Under the pieces are notes generated by a model, which had not been told where the DNA came from, searched no databases, and was given only the letters and a program-made list of their open reading frames with translations. This document shows, piece after piece, positions 10,431 to 22,413 of a stretch of 64,000 nt of DNA. Origin of the DNA: Rhynchospora pubera (lineage: Eukaryota; Streptophyta; Magnoliopsida; Poales; Cyperaceae); assembly GCA_028095005.1 (NCBI GenBank), contig CM051461.1, positions 63,655,840-63,719,839 of the forward strand, read 5' to 3'. Position 1 is the first letter of the stretch; each line of letters opens with the position of its first letter. The position numbers and the translations under genes were made by a program.

Positions 10431-10948
10431 CACGACGTCCGAGCTTTATATATTTCTAATTCTAATGTATGAAATTGAGACGAACGTACGGTAATTTAAA
10501 AAATGAATGATAAATTAAGAGGTAAGAGATTAGTATCCGGCCAAAATGCTCGTGATAGTTATAATGAAATAATATAAAAAGTTGAGGCGATTGATTGCAT
10601 AATTACTTTGATTCATTTGTGAACTTGTGATGGATCATTCATAAGTCATAATAACAATAACTAATAAATAATTAATAAATAAGAAAGAAAGAAAAGAAAA
10701 AGGGAGTTGGGTAGAATAAGGGCCCAAGAGAAGATGGAGGCCCAGTTAAAGAAACTCTGTGGAGGTCAATAGGCCGAAATTTTAAAAAATAATATTAAAA
10801 TAATATAATCTAATAAAATTAATATCAATTTAATCAGTTTAATATAAATAGTATCGTAAGATCGGAATCCTGGATTCCGAACGTTAGATCGGATTCCTGG
10901 ATTCCGATCTAACGTTAGATCGGAATCCAGGATTCCGATCTAACCTTT

Positions 10949-10958
10949 ATATATATAT
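10949..10958 (+). promoter_or_regulatory. TATA box inside the MULE terminal region
   Basis: ATATATATATGG lies just inside the left terminal repeat. About 60 bp downstream is an exon-like segment ending in the perfect donor A/GTAAGT at 11019/11020. A matching acceptor, TTGCAG, stands at 11813-11818, immediately before the small frame. This implies a promoter and 5' untranslated intron within the element. Confidence 0.45.
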
Positions 10959-11829
10959 GGGGTTTCCGATCTGATTTCGCTGCCGCTCTCGCTCTCTCGG
11001 ACGCACTTCGACGAGAACAGTAAGTTTTTTTTTATTAATTTAATTATTTATTTATTTAGTTTATTAGTTTATAATTTAGTTAATTAAATAAAAAAATAGG
11101 AAAATATTGGAAAATTATTCAAAAAATCTGAAAAAATCAGAAAAAAATCAGAAAAAATTTGTATGTAATTTATTAATTATATTGGATATATTTTTTGTCT
11201 TTTTATTTGTTTATTCACTACTTAATTAATTAGAAAAATAGATAATAAATTGTAAAATTATTTTAAAAATACCGAAAAATAAGAAAAAGTCATATGGAAA
11301 TTTATGTGTAATTAATTTAATTTTTTTATTTTTTTTTCTTTTAATAATTAAGATTTTGATAATTAAATATGGGAAAAATTAGAAAAATGATAATAATTGA
11401 TGGTATTAATTAAAAATGTAGGTAAAAAATTGTTTAGAAGAGAGTCAATTCCTTTCTACTCCAGGTTAGCTTTTTTATATGTTTATTTTATTATTGTTTG
11501 AATAGAAATGTTTGTGAATTGCTTGTAGATTGATTGATAGATTGTAAAATTGTGAAATGCAATGATTGTAAAATTGTGAAATGCAATAATTGAATTATTG
11601 ATTCATTGATACTTGTGAAATGGTTTGTGAAATGCAATGATTGTAAAATTTGAATGATTTATTCAAATTGGGTTGGGTTGGGTTCAAATTGGAATGAAAT
11701 TGGGTTGGGTTGGGTTGGGTTCAAATTGGGTTGAAATTGGGTTCTAATTGGGTATTCTCGTACCATTTTGCTGCCGAAATTTTTATAGATTTTATACTTT
11801 ATTAAATTTTAATTGCAGTAACAGTCGAA

Positions 11830-12000
11830 ATGCCACCGCGAAGAAGAATACCAGAGGATCCACGTCGATCCACGAGGCGTCGAGGAGATCCTGGCGCATC
11901 TACATCAGGAGGAGATCCTGGCGCATCTACATCAGGAGGAGATCCTGGCGCTTCTTCATCTGCCCCCCCTGCTGCCCCCCCCGTATATTTGGTCCCCTAG
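11830..12000 (+). CDS. 56-residue Arg/Pro-rich transposon frame with GGDPGAST repeats
   Basis: The ATG lies 12 bp after the predicted acceptor at 11818. The product starts MPPRRRIPEDPRRSTRRR, continues with three copies of GGDPGAST/S from a 27 bp tandem repeat, then a Pro/Ala tail, and ends at TAG 11998-12000. Arg-rich starts like this are common in plant transposon reading frames. It may be a complete small protein or the remnant of a longer one. The longer overlapping frame at 11748-12146 is out of phase with this leader and low in complexity. Confidence 0.4.
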   Translation: MPPRRRIPEDPRRSTRRRGDPGASTSGGDPGASTSGGDPGASSSAPPAAPPVYLVP

Positions 12001-12234
12001 TGAGGGGAGGTGGATCCACCGTACTGGACATATTTAGGATTTATTTGTATTTTATATTTTATTTACTTATGTATGACTTATATATTTATGAGTTCTATAT
12101 TTATGACTTCTATATTTATTTGTATTTTATAATAACTAAAAACTAATTAGCACCAATCACAACGAGTACGAAACACCTAAGTACGACAAACGCTTTGAAA
12201 AATATGAAGTTTGGCGCTATCACACCTAAGTACG

Positions 12235-12806
12235 AGATAGTCACACTTTCAACAGCTCTAGATTCGAAAAGTTTGACGCTACAAAAATATGAAATACGCT
12301 GTGAAAAATTCTAAAAAAAATACTGAGCTGTCAATTGGCGGACGAATTTTCCTAAACTTAAATTTCAAAATTTTTAGGCGTACCATTTGTTCAAAACAAA
12401 AATGACAAAGGACCAAGATAGTCACACTTTCAACTGAAAAAACAGCTCTACATTCGAAAAGTTTGGCGCTACAAAAATATGAAATACGCTCTGAAAAATT
12501 CTAACAAAAATACTGAGCTGTCAATTGGCGGACGAATTTTCCTAAACTTAAATTTCAAAATTTTTAGGCGTACTATTTGTTCAAAACAAAAATGACAAAG
12601 GACCAAGATAGTCACACTTTCAACTGAAAAAACAGCTCTATATTCGAAAAGTTTGGCGCTACAAAAATATGAAATACGCTCTGAAAAATTCTAACAAAAA
12701 TACTGAGCTGTCAATTGGCGGACGAATTTTCCTAAACTTAAATTTCAAAATTTTTAGGCGTACCATTTGTTCAAAACAAAAATGACAAAGGACCAAGATA
12801 GTCACA
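12235..12806. repeat. 190 bp tandem repeat, about three copies, inside the MULE
   Basis: The word TACTGAGCTGTCAATTGGCG begins at 12321, 12511 and 12701, a period of exactly 190 bp with near-identity between copies. It is non-coding and follows the small frame. A recent local amplification. Confidence 0.9.
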
Positions 12807-13010
12807 CAATCAAATTAATAATTATATTTTAATTAAAATTGTAAAATTAAATTAATAATTTATATTATTTCGTAAATTAAATTAAAGTAGTTAAAAAAAT
12901 AATAGCTCAATCAAATTATATTAACTAAATGAAATTAAATTAAATTAATTACTTCAAACAACTAAATAAGATTTTATTACATTAAATTAAGTCAAATTAT
13001 TAAATAAAAG

Positions 13011-13254
13011 CTCTGATAAAAGCTCAAAAGTATACTGATGCCTACCTAAGCACTGTAAAAGGACAGGCGTGCTCTGATAAAAGCTCAAAAGTATACTGAT
13101 GCCTACCTAAGCACTGCAAAAGGACAGGCGTGCTCTGATAAAAGCTCAAAAGTATACTGATGCCTACCTAAGCACTGCAAAAGGACAGGCGTGCTCTGAT
13201 AAAAGCTCAAAAGTATACTGATGCCTACCTAAGCTATGCAAAATGACAAACGTA
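13011..13254. repeat. 61 bp tandem repeat, four copies, inside the MULE
   Basis: CTCTGATAAAAGCTCAAAAG recurs at 13011, 13072, 13133 and 13194, a 61 bp period. The first three units are almost identical and the fourth has diverged at its end. Confidence 0.9.
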
Positions 13255-13395
13255 TTCTGATAAAGTCTGAAAAAATATCACATTATATTTATTAATTTTA
13301 AATAATTGCAAGTCTAAACTGATCTATAAAATTATTCTTCCTCAGCAAAAATATGTCACACCCACTCAATCCTACTTCCTTCAACATTCACTATC

Positions 13396-14304
13396 ATGGA
13401 GAAAGGAAATACCTCCGACAGTGAAGTGCGGGAATGGCCATCTACTCGACATGAGTACTTGCCAAATTACAAACATTCCCCTGTCAATCCAAATGAGATC
13501 GAAAAAGGAGATTATCATGCGATATGTAATAAATGTTAACGCAAATTCGACTACAATATCCATTCGCAATATGGTGGCGAGTGGCCATTATACACCCATT
13601 ATCAGTGGCACATTCATGGTGGCCCAGAAAGAGACCGCAGGGAGAGATTGCGACATTACCTTACTAAACCTGAGTCGAGCAACTCTGAACTCTATAAAAA
13701 GTACTACACAGAACCTGAACCGATGCCGGAACTCAAACCGTGGAAACCAGATCCTACACCCATGATTGTTTACGAAAGCATATACGATTTTCGTGGAGAC
13801 CACACAGTGAGTTGTACAAAGTGTGGTCAGGTTTTCAATTTCAAAGATACCATTTTGCGTGACCACTACGATGAACACAAGAAACAAGAAGAGAGGGATG
13901 AAATTGTAAAGAGATTCAGAGTGAAAGAACAATGGTTCGAAAGGAGAAGAATGGAAGAAAAGGCCGCCGAAGAGAGCCGGAGGTTGCAACAAGAAAAAAT
14001 TGGAAAAAAAATTAAGGAGAGCCTAATCAAGATCAAGAAGAGAGATGAACAACGCAAAATTGCAGTGGCTAGAATGGCTGAGATTGAGCAACAAGAAGCC
14101 GAGGCAGCTTTCTGGAACGAAGCCGCTCAATTCGCAGACAACCCGGCTGCGAATAATCAACAAGAAAATGATGAGGCTTTTTGGAACGAAGCAGCTCAAC
14201 TCGCCGACAACCATGGTGCCAGTAATCAACAAGAAATGAATGCGGAAGAAGATCAACCCTGGTGGGAGGAAATTCTGCAACATGTAGATGATCAAGATCT
14301 CTAA
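13396..14304 (+). pseudogene. Broken gene for a two-finger zinc-binding-like protein, MULE cargo
   Basis: From the ATG at 13396 one phase stays open to 14304 except for a single TAA at 13537-13539, so 302 codons are interrupted once. The stop lies directly after CNKC, the first half of a finger-like motif whose second half (HYQWHIH) continues in the same phase. A second motif, CTKCGQVF with DHYDEH, lies in the intact part. The C-terminal half is a charged coiled-coil stretch followed by two AFWNEAAQ repeats and a WWEEILQHVDD end. Translation could restart at 13648, giving 218 residues. It lies inside the MULE, so it is either element cargo or a degenerate element gene. I do not recognise the family. 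Confidence 0.55.
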
Positions 14305-15350
14305 GTTTATTTATTACTTTGTTTTTAAGTACCCTGGTGTGTTTATTTATTTTAGTGTGCTAAATTATATTATGATTTTCATGTATTTTTCCCTTTCTTT
14401 TATTTTAGTGTGCTAATCTATATTATGGTTACAAAATTCAATTCTTCTTCTAATGGTGAACATATACATAAAACAAAGTGAACATATAAACGATCTAAGT
14501 GAACACATACAAATAAATAAGTTCTATAAAAATAAAACCATCCATATCAAATTAATATCAAAACTTTAAATATTAAAATATTATTCATAAAATAGAATTA
14601 TATTATACTAACATTCTTCAAAATATATATTTAATTAATGTTTATAATATATTAATTTAATATTAAAATTTTATAATATATTAATTTAATATTAAAATTT
14701 TATATATTTAATTAATGTTTATAATAGAAGTAAAATAAAATATATTAATTTAATATCTTATCTTCAAAATATATTACTAAAATTTCATAATATATTAATT
14801 TAATATTAAAATTTCATATATTAAATTAATTTTTATAATAGAATTACAATAAAACCATGAAAAAGGCAAATTTGAGCAGTTACAGCACTGTTCGGAATCC
14901 CAGATTCCGATCTAACGTTCGGAATCCAGGATTCCGATCTTACGATACTATTTATATTAAACTGATTAAATTGATATTAATTTTATTGGATTATATTATT
15001 TTAATATTATTTTTTAAAATTTCGGGTCAATAGGTCATGTTAATGTTATCCACGACCACGATCCACCACCACAGAGCGCAAATAGAAAGTAAAGTCAATC
15101 AATTAAATAAGAAAAGTAGGCGGCCTCTTCCGGACCCTCTTCCTCCGTCCCTCAGACTGAAATCTGAATCATTCGGAGATTCTTTCTTTGATTGTTTGTC
15201 GCCGAGCCATCTGCCCATCTGGCCATCTGATCTCCGACCACAGAGGCAGCAGCCGCAGATGATTCACCAGTGACCGGACACAAATTAAACTTCAACTCTT
15301 TATGATCCAGATCCTCATTCCTGAATCTGATCCTGCCACCTACCTTCTCT

Positions 15351-15385
15351 TCTCCTCTCCTCTCCTCTCCTCTCCTCTCCTCTTC
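15351..15385. repeat. CTCCT microsatellite in the ARF-GAP leader
   Basis: A run of about six CTCCT units ends about 48 bp before the ARF-GAP start codon. Pyrimidine-rich leaders are common in plant housekeeping genes. Copy number is likely to vary between individuals. Confidence 0.85.
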
Positions 15386-15432
15386 CAAATAGAAATAGAA
15401 AATGAAATAGGAATAGAAATAGGTAGATCTCA

Positions 15433-18400
15433 ATGGCGGCCTTCACCAAGCTAGAAGACTCGCCTATGTTCAGAAAACAGGTTTCTGCTCTTTTCCATTC
15501 TTTTATTTACATACATAATAATAATTACATCTCCCTCCCTCCCTCCCTCCCTCCCTCACATATCCTTGCTTAATTCCAGATGTTCTCTTTGGAGCAACTG
15601 GCTGATGAGTTGAAAAGACGCTGCCAACAGCTTCACAAGGGATGCCAAAATTTCATGTTAGTACCTTCCTACCTACGCTTTTCTTATCCATTCTACTCTC
15701 AGCCTTAGCTAGATGATTAATTCATTTCTTGCACTTGGATGTCAAGTGGCTCTCTTGATGCCGCATATGAAGGCGACCTCTCCTTCGCTGATTCCTTGGA
15801 ACACTTCGGTGCTGCCCAAGATGACCCCATTAGTGTTGCCATAGGAGGTACTTCAATTTCCATCTTCTTTCTAACTCCACCAACCTAAACCTTCATCATA
15901 TTCCATCTTCTCTATTTTTTCCCTTCCTTACTTTTCAGGGCCTGTTATGTCCAAGTTTGTTACAGCATTCAGGGAACTTAGTACTTACAAAGAACTTCTT
16001 CGCACCCAGGTACTATCAAGCTTAATATGTTTTATAACCAATAAAAAAAATTCTCATGTATATCATTTCATTTTCATTTATTTTTAGCTTATTATTTGTT
16101 TTTTTAATACAAAATAATCTTTGGTTAATTTTCTACTTCTCATTCTTCTTCTATTTTTTCCCCTTTCATAATCAGATTGAGCACATGCTGAGTGAACGTT
16201 TAATGCAATTCATGAATGTCGATTTACAAAATGTGAAGGTACATCCTTTATAATATTTTTATATCTACAAATAAAAGTAATGTGTTTTGGCTTTGGTCTA
16301 TGTGGAGTCAATTCCCATGCCAATGTTGTAACCTCAGTCTGCACATCATTCCTTGGATATTTACATATGCCATAATTTGCAAATTTTGCTAAATCAGAAC
16401 AATAAGCACTGGAAGCATCAACATGGCGCATGATTTGATAAAATTTAACATAATATATAGGATAATCGCAAACGGTTGGACAAAGCTGCCATTGTTTATG
16501 ACCAGGTAAAGTGTTATATATAACTTATTGTTTTGTCTTAGTTTACTAATATTCTTACTTTTTAAAAAAAAAAAAATATTCTATGTTTTTTTTACAAGCC
16601 GAATGATTCGTAATCTCAATAAACCCACAACACAATTTTGATCTATTTACTGATTAGATAGATCTACTTCCTTTAATTGTCATTCATTGTTTGTACTTTA
16701 GTGCTGAGAGTTATCTCTGTTGCAGGCACGTGAGAAGTTTGTGTCTGCAAAGAAAGGCACTAAAACAGATGCTGAGCTTGAAGAGGTAAAATAAAACTCT
16801 CCCTTTACAAAACGAGTACTCTTTTGGTTAAGCGATAACTATGAGAGTTAATTTATCTTTTATGAATTGATAGGATCTAGAGAATTCAAAGTCAACTTTC
16901 GAGAAGTGCCGATTTAACCTAGTATGCATAACTCAACCTTTCTTCTCATTTCCTAACTAACAAATACTTCTCACTGATGTCATCCTGGTGGTAAGCATTT
17001 TAGGTTAGTTCTGTTGCAACTATTGAGGCGAAAAAGAAGTATGAGTTTCTTGAGTCAATTAGTGCCGTAATGGATGCCCATATGAGATATTTTAAACAGG
17101 TGAGCATAACATAAAATTAGACAATTTCTGCAAACCAGCAACTTTCTAATCATTCTATTTCTCTGTCTAGGGATACGAATTGCTGCAACAACTGGAGCCC
17201 TTCATTCATCAGGTAAATGCACTATTTATTTTGTCTTAGCTATGCATGTAAAAACTACTTACTTTTTCAAGTTAGGATTTCAGAACTTATGTTTCTTAAG
17301 GATTGGAAACTTGCAGTCTGGTATTTATCCATACACATGCTGTACCAGCATATACTGTCATTGATTTATCTGTTTGAGTTCAGTGCTGAAGTCACAATAT
17401 ATGTTTTAAGTTACTTATTTACTTGTTATTTGCAATTATGATGTGCTTTCTGAGTATAATCTTCAAGCAGATTTATTCTATATTTCTATATACTGAACAT
17501 AGTATCCGCACACTTACACGCAGTATGGCGTTAATCATCACAATATATAGCATTGTATATGAATGGTCATACTTATCTACTACACAATTATGATGAAGGT
17601 TTTGACATATGCTCAACAAACAAAAGAAATGGCTAGCTTGGAACAAGAAAAGCTTGAGACGAGAATTCATGAATTCAGGACTCAGGCTGAGCTGGCAAAC
17701 CTCAAGCCACCAAGTAATTCTGACACCTCAAATACTGGTGATGGCATTCATGTGGTTGGAGTTCATTCATACAAAAAGATTGAAGAACTGATGCAGTCTT
17801 CCTCAAATGGAGAGGTACTATCATTTTGTTTGCTCTATCTTGTTTGTCCTGTTCTAATGTTATTGTACTTGCTGATTTTGGTCAGTAATGTTGTTGAACT
17901 CTGTTTGGTGGTCACTTAGTTTCATATGGTTTGTTAAATTGGTCATTTGTAAGAGTAGAGCCATAGAGAGTGAAATGGGAAACAAATATTAATTACTTAC
18001 CTTATGATTGTTATGATTTTAGATTAAACTGTACAGATGAAATTTTAATCAAGACCTTTTAATCATTATTGTTGTAATTCCTCTAATTAAAGGTTCTATT
18101 TTAAATTGTAGGTTCAAATAATTAAGCAAGGTTATCTACTAAAGCGCTCTTCGAGCTCAAGAGGAGAGTGGAAACGGAAGTTCTTTGTACTAGATAGTCA
18201 CGGAATGTTGTATTATTATAGCAATAAACTAAATAAACAATCGGTACGACATATTCTTCTCTTCATATTTCTTTGTTTGCTGTCTGTCCATGATTAGCAA
18301 TAACCTAAATAAACAGCCGCATATGACATCTGTATACATTTGAATATGCTTCCAAATTTTGTTCAAACTATTATGATCAAGTCAAAAGATGTTAAAAATA

Positions 18401-21400
18401 TATGGCTAAGGTAACATCAGGCTTTTGGTGAGTGGCATATGTAGCACTAGATGACTAAATTTATCATCAATGCTGGCTAGAGCTCTTGTCAATTTTAGTG
18501 ACTACCACAATGATCAGGAACTCTTTGAAAACTGGTGGTATTCTTTTCATCATACAGTAAACTAAAATAAATCACATGGACCACAATAATCAAGGGGCTT
18601 CTTAAGGACCATTTCTTTAATCTACTCCTGTTAGTGTCTAAAGCAATATGAAACTTATTAACATGCCAACACTTTTTTCGTATTTTTTGTTAATTTTTTT
18701 ATAGCAAGGATCAACACTCCAACAAAGCAGATTCAAGTTTTTGAGTCAGAAAACTCCCTATCGAGGTGAGGAAGCTACCCTTGGTTATCACACAATAGAT
18801 CTGCACACCTCCACTCTCAAACTAGATGCTGAACAAAAGGATCTACGGTTCTGTTTTCGAATAATTTCTCCTGCCAAGAGTTATACACTTCAGGTAATTT
18901 ATTTATTATTTTTTTATTTTTCCTCAGAAAACTTTCCTTTTCAGAATTGGTAATTAACTGAAAAATAAGTTGTTTATGGCATTTCAAGTTAAAATAGTTA
19001 TTTAGTTGTCTTTTTGATACCTTACTCTGAGTCTGACATACCCTGATAACTTGAAGTCTCAATTTGCTCAGTGTCTCAATTTGCAGGGACATATCTAAAA
19101 AAATTGTTCCTCAACCTTTAAATGATAATATTAACTTTAGTACTTGCATATCATCAGGGTGAAAATAAAGCTGATCAGATGGACTGGATAGAGAAAATCA
19201 CTGGAGTTATTGCATCACTGCTTCATTCTCCTTTTCCTCGCCAGGTTCCCTTGCAAAAATTCTTTTGTTTTTCGGAATATCGACTTGTAAATCAGTTTTT
19301 TATAAAATTGCTAATTTGATCCTAGCCTTAAGTTGCAAAATAAAAGCAGGTTGTCCAAATAGCAAAAGGTTCTCAAAATAAATATCCATTTAGAAATTAA
19401 AATACGTACGTAATAAGCATACTCGCAGATATTAGTTAAAAACTTAAACTCACTAGAATGCCTATAGAAGTTGGCATAGTAGCAACTATGTTCTCAACCT
19501 TTTGATGTTGCTCACTTTTACATTTGACGTTGCTAAACGATTTATGGGATTTTATCTTTTTTGTTTGAGCAGTTTTCTTCAAAAAACTCTGATAATGAAA
19601 ACAATGGGGTTGAATTTTTGTCCCTGGAGGAGCAGCAACAGGGATATGACAATGTGTCTAAGGATCTTCGAAGCATCCCGGGAAATGATGTTTGTGCCGA
19701 ATGCAGTGCGCCAGAGCCTGATTGGGCCTCTCTCAATCTCAGCATACTCATGTGCATCGAATGTTCTGGAGTTCACCGCAACCTTGGTGTTCATATCTCG
19801 AAGGTTCCATTTTGTTTTTTGGAAATAGTTCGATGTTGCTTTTTTTTTTTGTTCAAAATAAGTGACAGTCCTAACTGTAAATTGACCAAATAAACCCTTT
19901 AAAAGATGGGAGTTATCACATAACTCGCTTGTTAAAACTAAACTGTAGCACATTGGCTCATCTCATTTTGGTTTGCTTGATAAAGCCAGGATTTAGCCCA
20001 ATCGGAATCCTGATAGCACATAAACAATTTGATTTATGAATGCATCCGAAAGTAATCTTTTGTTTATGAAAAACCTTTTGTTTCAGCTATTTATACTCCA
20101 GTAATAACTTTTAAAGGATTCTCATTCTAGAAGCGCATGTACTAAATAATATGCTTATGACCACATACTAGAAATGAAGATATTTGATGGACCCCGTTGG
20201 TCTTATGTTCTCCTTGTACTATCCTATTGATCGCACACAGTGGCGTAGCTAGAATTTCATGTTAGCAGGGTCCATAAATTATCATACCATCTTGGATCCA
20301 TTCAACCCTCAACAGAAACTTCCCGCCGAAGAAGGGAAAAACTGAATAGACTTTTCGCCAGGAAAATTTTAGATGGGTCCCCTGTATTTTTTTTATTTAC
20401 ATCTCGGTCCTATTCCAAGTAAAAACAAAATTTAGGTGGGTCCATTGAGACTGTAGCTTCGCCCCTGAACGCACAGCATAAAAGTTCATCATGGGCACAA
20501 AATGGTCAATATTTGATAGACTATGCCTTCTCCCTTTTACTAAATTTGGCAGTTATGTGTTGTTTGAATTTTTTTTTTTTTTTTGCTTAGAAATATGAGA
20601 AAGTGAGTTGTTATTTAATAAAACACAATACAGGTCTTAGGTATCACCTACAGCAATAACCATTATGTTCTCTCCTCTATAGAACTTGATTATATATTCT
20701 GCTGAGGTAAATAATTTTTATTTGTTCAAGTCTTAGGTATTCAGCCTACCCCAACTTGCTTGGGACAAAAGGCTTAGTTGTTGTTGTTGTTGCCGGTCTA
20801 TTAATCTTTACTTTTCTCTACGTACAGGTGAGGTCTTTGCGGTTGGATGTGAAGGTTTGGGAGCCAGTAATCTGTGATTTATTTCATGCTTTGGGTAACT
20901 CATATGCTAATTCTATCTGGGAAGGTTCTCTTCTCGTCCAGGATAAGAGGTAAAACTTGGGAGAAAGATGCATCATTGAATCATTATTCGCAATAGCTGT
21001 TCTTAAAATTATACTCATGTGCATTAATGGTGACTTTGATGCCTATTATAATCTTTGTTGTTGTTGCTGCTGCAGCAATGATGAATCAAAAGAAGATGGT
21101 CTCCCTATAGGAAAACCCAATCCTAACGACACTCTTTTGACCAAGGAGAAATACATCCAAACTAAGGTACATTTAATTAACCTTTTCACCATTTGAAAAC
21201 AAATACTCTATTTTCAACATAAGGTGCCAAAGCCTGAATGTTGTAACGATTTCCTATTACACTGTAATCATATTTTGCAACTGAACCTAATTAATTTTAA
21301 ATATCTGAAGTATCTTTGTAGCTTTAAAGCATTGTGATGGTAAATGTCTATTCTGTTAAATACTGACAAATATTCCTGCAAGGCTGCAACTCTAATTACT

Positions 21401-22413
21401 TACTTTCCCCAAGCCCAATCAAAATTTTGCTTGGTTAGATGTTTTCGGGAACTAGAGATGAAGAGATTTTGTTGAGTTGTATGACAAAGATTAAAATCAG
21501 AGGCAGGAGATCATTTGTTACTTTGAGATGAAAGGATTTTGTTGTGGTAATAACTTAATATGATAAAGTCCAAAACTTAAAGTAGGTCTTTTTTACTTTG
21601 GCTTGTACTTAACTTCTATTATACTTTGCATGCGTGAGTTAAATGTTGAATGAAATTTTCAACTATTTTTTGCAAAGAAAAAGTTGACATAATCCTGTGT
21701 ACTTGTGCGTACATTTCCAAGTTATATAGTGAAAACAAATGCCAAAAATTATATATATATATGTTGTTTGAAATATTTTAATGACATGCAGTACGTGGAG
21801 AAACTTTTTATTCCGAAAGAATCAGACTCTCATTCTGTTACAATTTGGGATGCAATTAAAACAAATGATGTTAAGATGGCATATCGGCTTATTGTGGCCA
21901 ACAGCATAAATCCGAACATGAGATACTACGAAGAAGATGACGATTGTCATAACCAGGCTGAATCTGCTGATGAGAGGAGGCAGTTTGATCCGTTAGCTTG
22001 TCAGAGGATAGTGTCTTCAGGTCAGCAGGACAGTTGCATGGAGGGGTGCTCTCCTCTGCATTTTGCGTGCCATTTTGCAGACTCTACCATGATAGAGCTC
22101 TTTCTCCAGTTCGGATCGCACATTGATTTGCAAGATTTTCATGGCCGTACACCTCTGCATCATTGTGTGTTTAAAAAAAATGATGCACTTGCTAAGTTTC
22201 TCCTCAAGAGGTATGTGTAACCCTGGAAAATGAACTGTTTATCCATCTGAGCATTTATTGAATATATTTAGATTTGAGCTTTTGTATTTCTTTGCTCTCT
22301 GAAGGGGTGCCCAAGCTTCAATAAAAGATGGGGGGAACCTCACAGCATTTGAAAGGCGAATGGAGATCGGTGCAATAACTGATGAGGAACTTCTCATATT
22401 GTTTGCTAGCTAA
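15433..22413 (+). CDS. AGD2: ARF GTPase-activating protein with BAR, PH and ankyrin domains (AGD2/AGD4 type)
   Basis: Nineteen coding exons: 15433-15480, 15580-15656, 15747-15847, 15939-16009, 16176-16238, 16461-16505, 16726-16785, 16874-16921, 17004-17099, 17171-17212, 17599-17814, 18112-18243, 18705-18893, 19158-19244, 19573-19803, 20828-20949, 21076-21166, 21792-22210, 22305-22413. All have GT-AG borders and stay in phase, giving 748 residues (the Arabidopsis family is about 775-830). The order is an N-terminal BAR domain (about 5-230), PH (about 292-410), ArfGAP with Cys466, Cys469, Cys486, Cys489 and catalytic Arg494 in CSGVHRNLG, then ankyrin repeats near the end (GCSPLHFAC, GRTPLHHCV). 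It stimulates ARF GTP hydrolysis on curved membranes during vesicle traffic. Closeness to AGD2/AGD4 rather than AGD1/AGD3 is judged from the start, MAAFTKLEDSPMF. Confidence 0.93.
20238..20467. mobile_element. hAT-type MITE in the ARF-GAP intron, 230 bp
   Basis: Ends CAGTGGCGTAGC and CTTCGCCCCTG are imperfect inverted repeats flanked by 8 bp duplications ATCGCACA and AACGCACA, one mismatch apart. An 8 bp duplication and CAG...CTG ends identify the hAT superfamily. It lies in the intron between the ArfGAP exons at 19803 and 20828, without touching splice sites. Confidence 0.7.
20742..20792 (+). mobile_element. Truncated 3' end of a TTG-tailed retroelement
   Basis: The sequence CTACCCCAACTTGCTTGGGA followed by GGCTTAG and a TTG repeat matches the well-known 3' end of plant RTE-type LINEs and Au-like SINEs. 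Only about 50 bp remain, near the 3' end of an ARF-GAP intron, with its end about 36 bp before the acceptor. Confidence 0.5.

Larger units (their letters stand above)
10774..15025. mobile_element. 4.25 kb Mutator-like element (MULE)
   Basis: An exact 9 bp target duplication, GTCAATAGG, lies at 10765-10773 and 15026-15034. The terminal inverted repeats are over 100 bp long and begin CCGAAATTTTAAAAAATAAT. Their inner ends carry clusters of the palindrome CGGAATCCNGGATTCCG, three on the left and two on the right. Inside are a TATA box, a spliced leader, a 56-codon frame, a 190 bp and a 61 bp tandem array, and a zinc-finger-like gene with a stop codon. No transposase catalytic domain is present, so it depends on a partner. 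The clean duplication suggests a fairly recent insertion. Confidence 0.85.

Noticed and set aside
11748..12146. 132-codon plus-strand frame in the MULE
   Set aside because: Out of phase with the ATG that follows the predicted acceptor, and its second half is AT-rich Tyr/Phe/Ile sequence.
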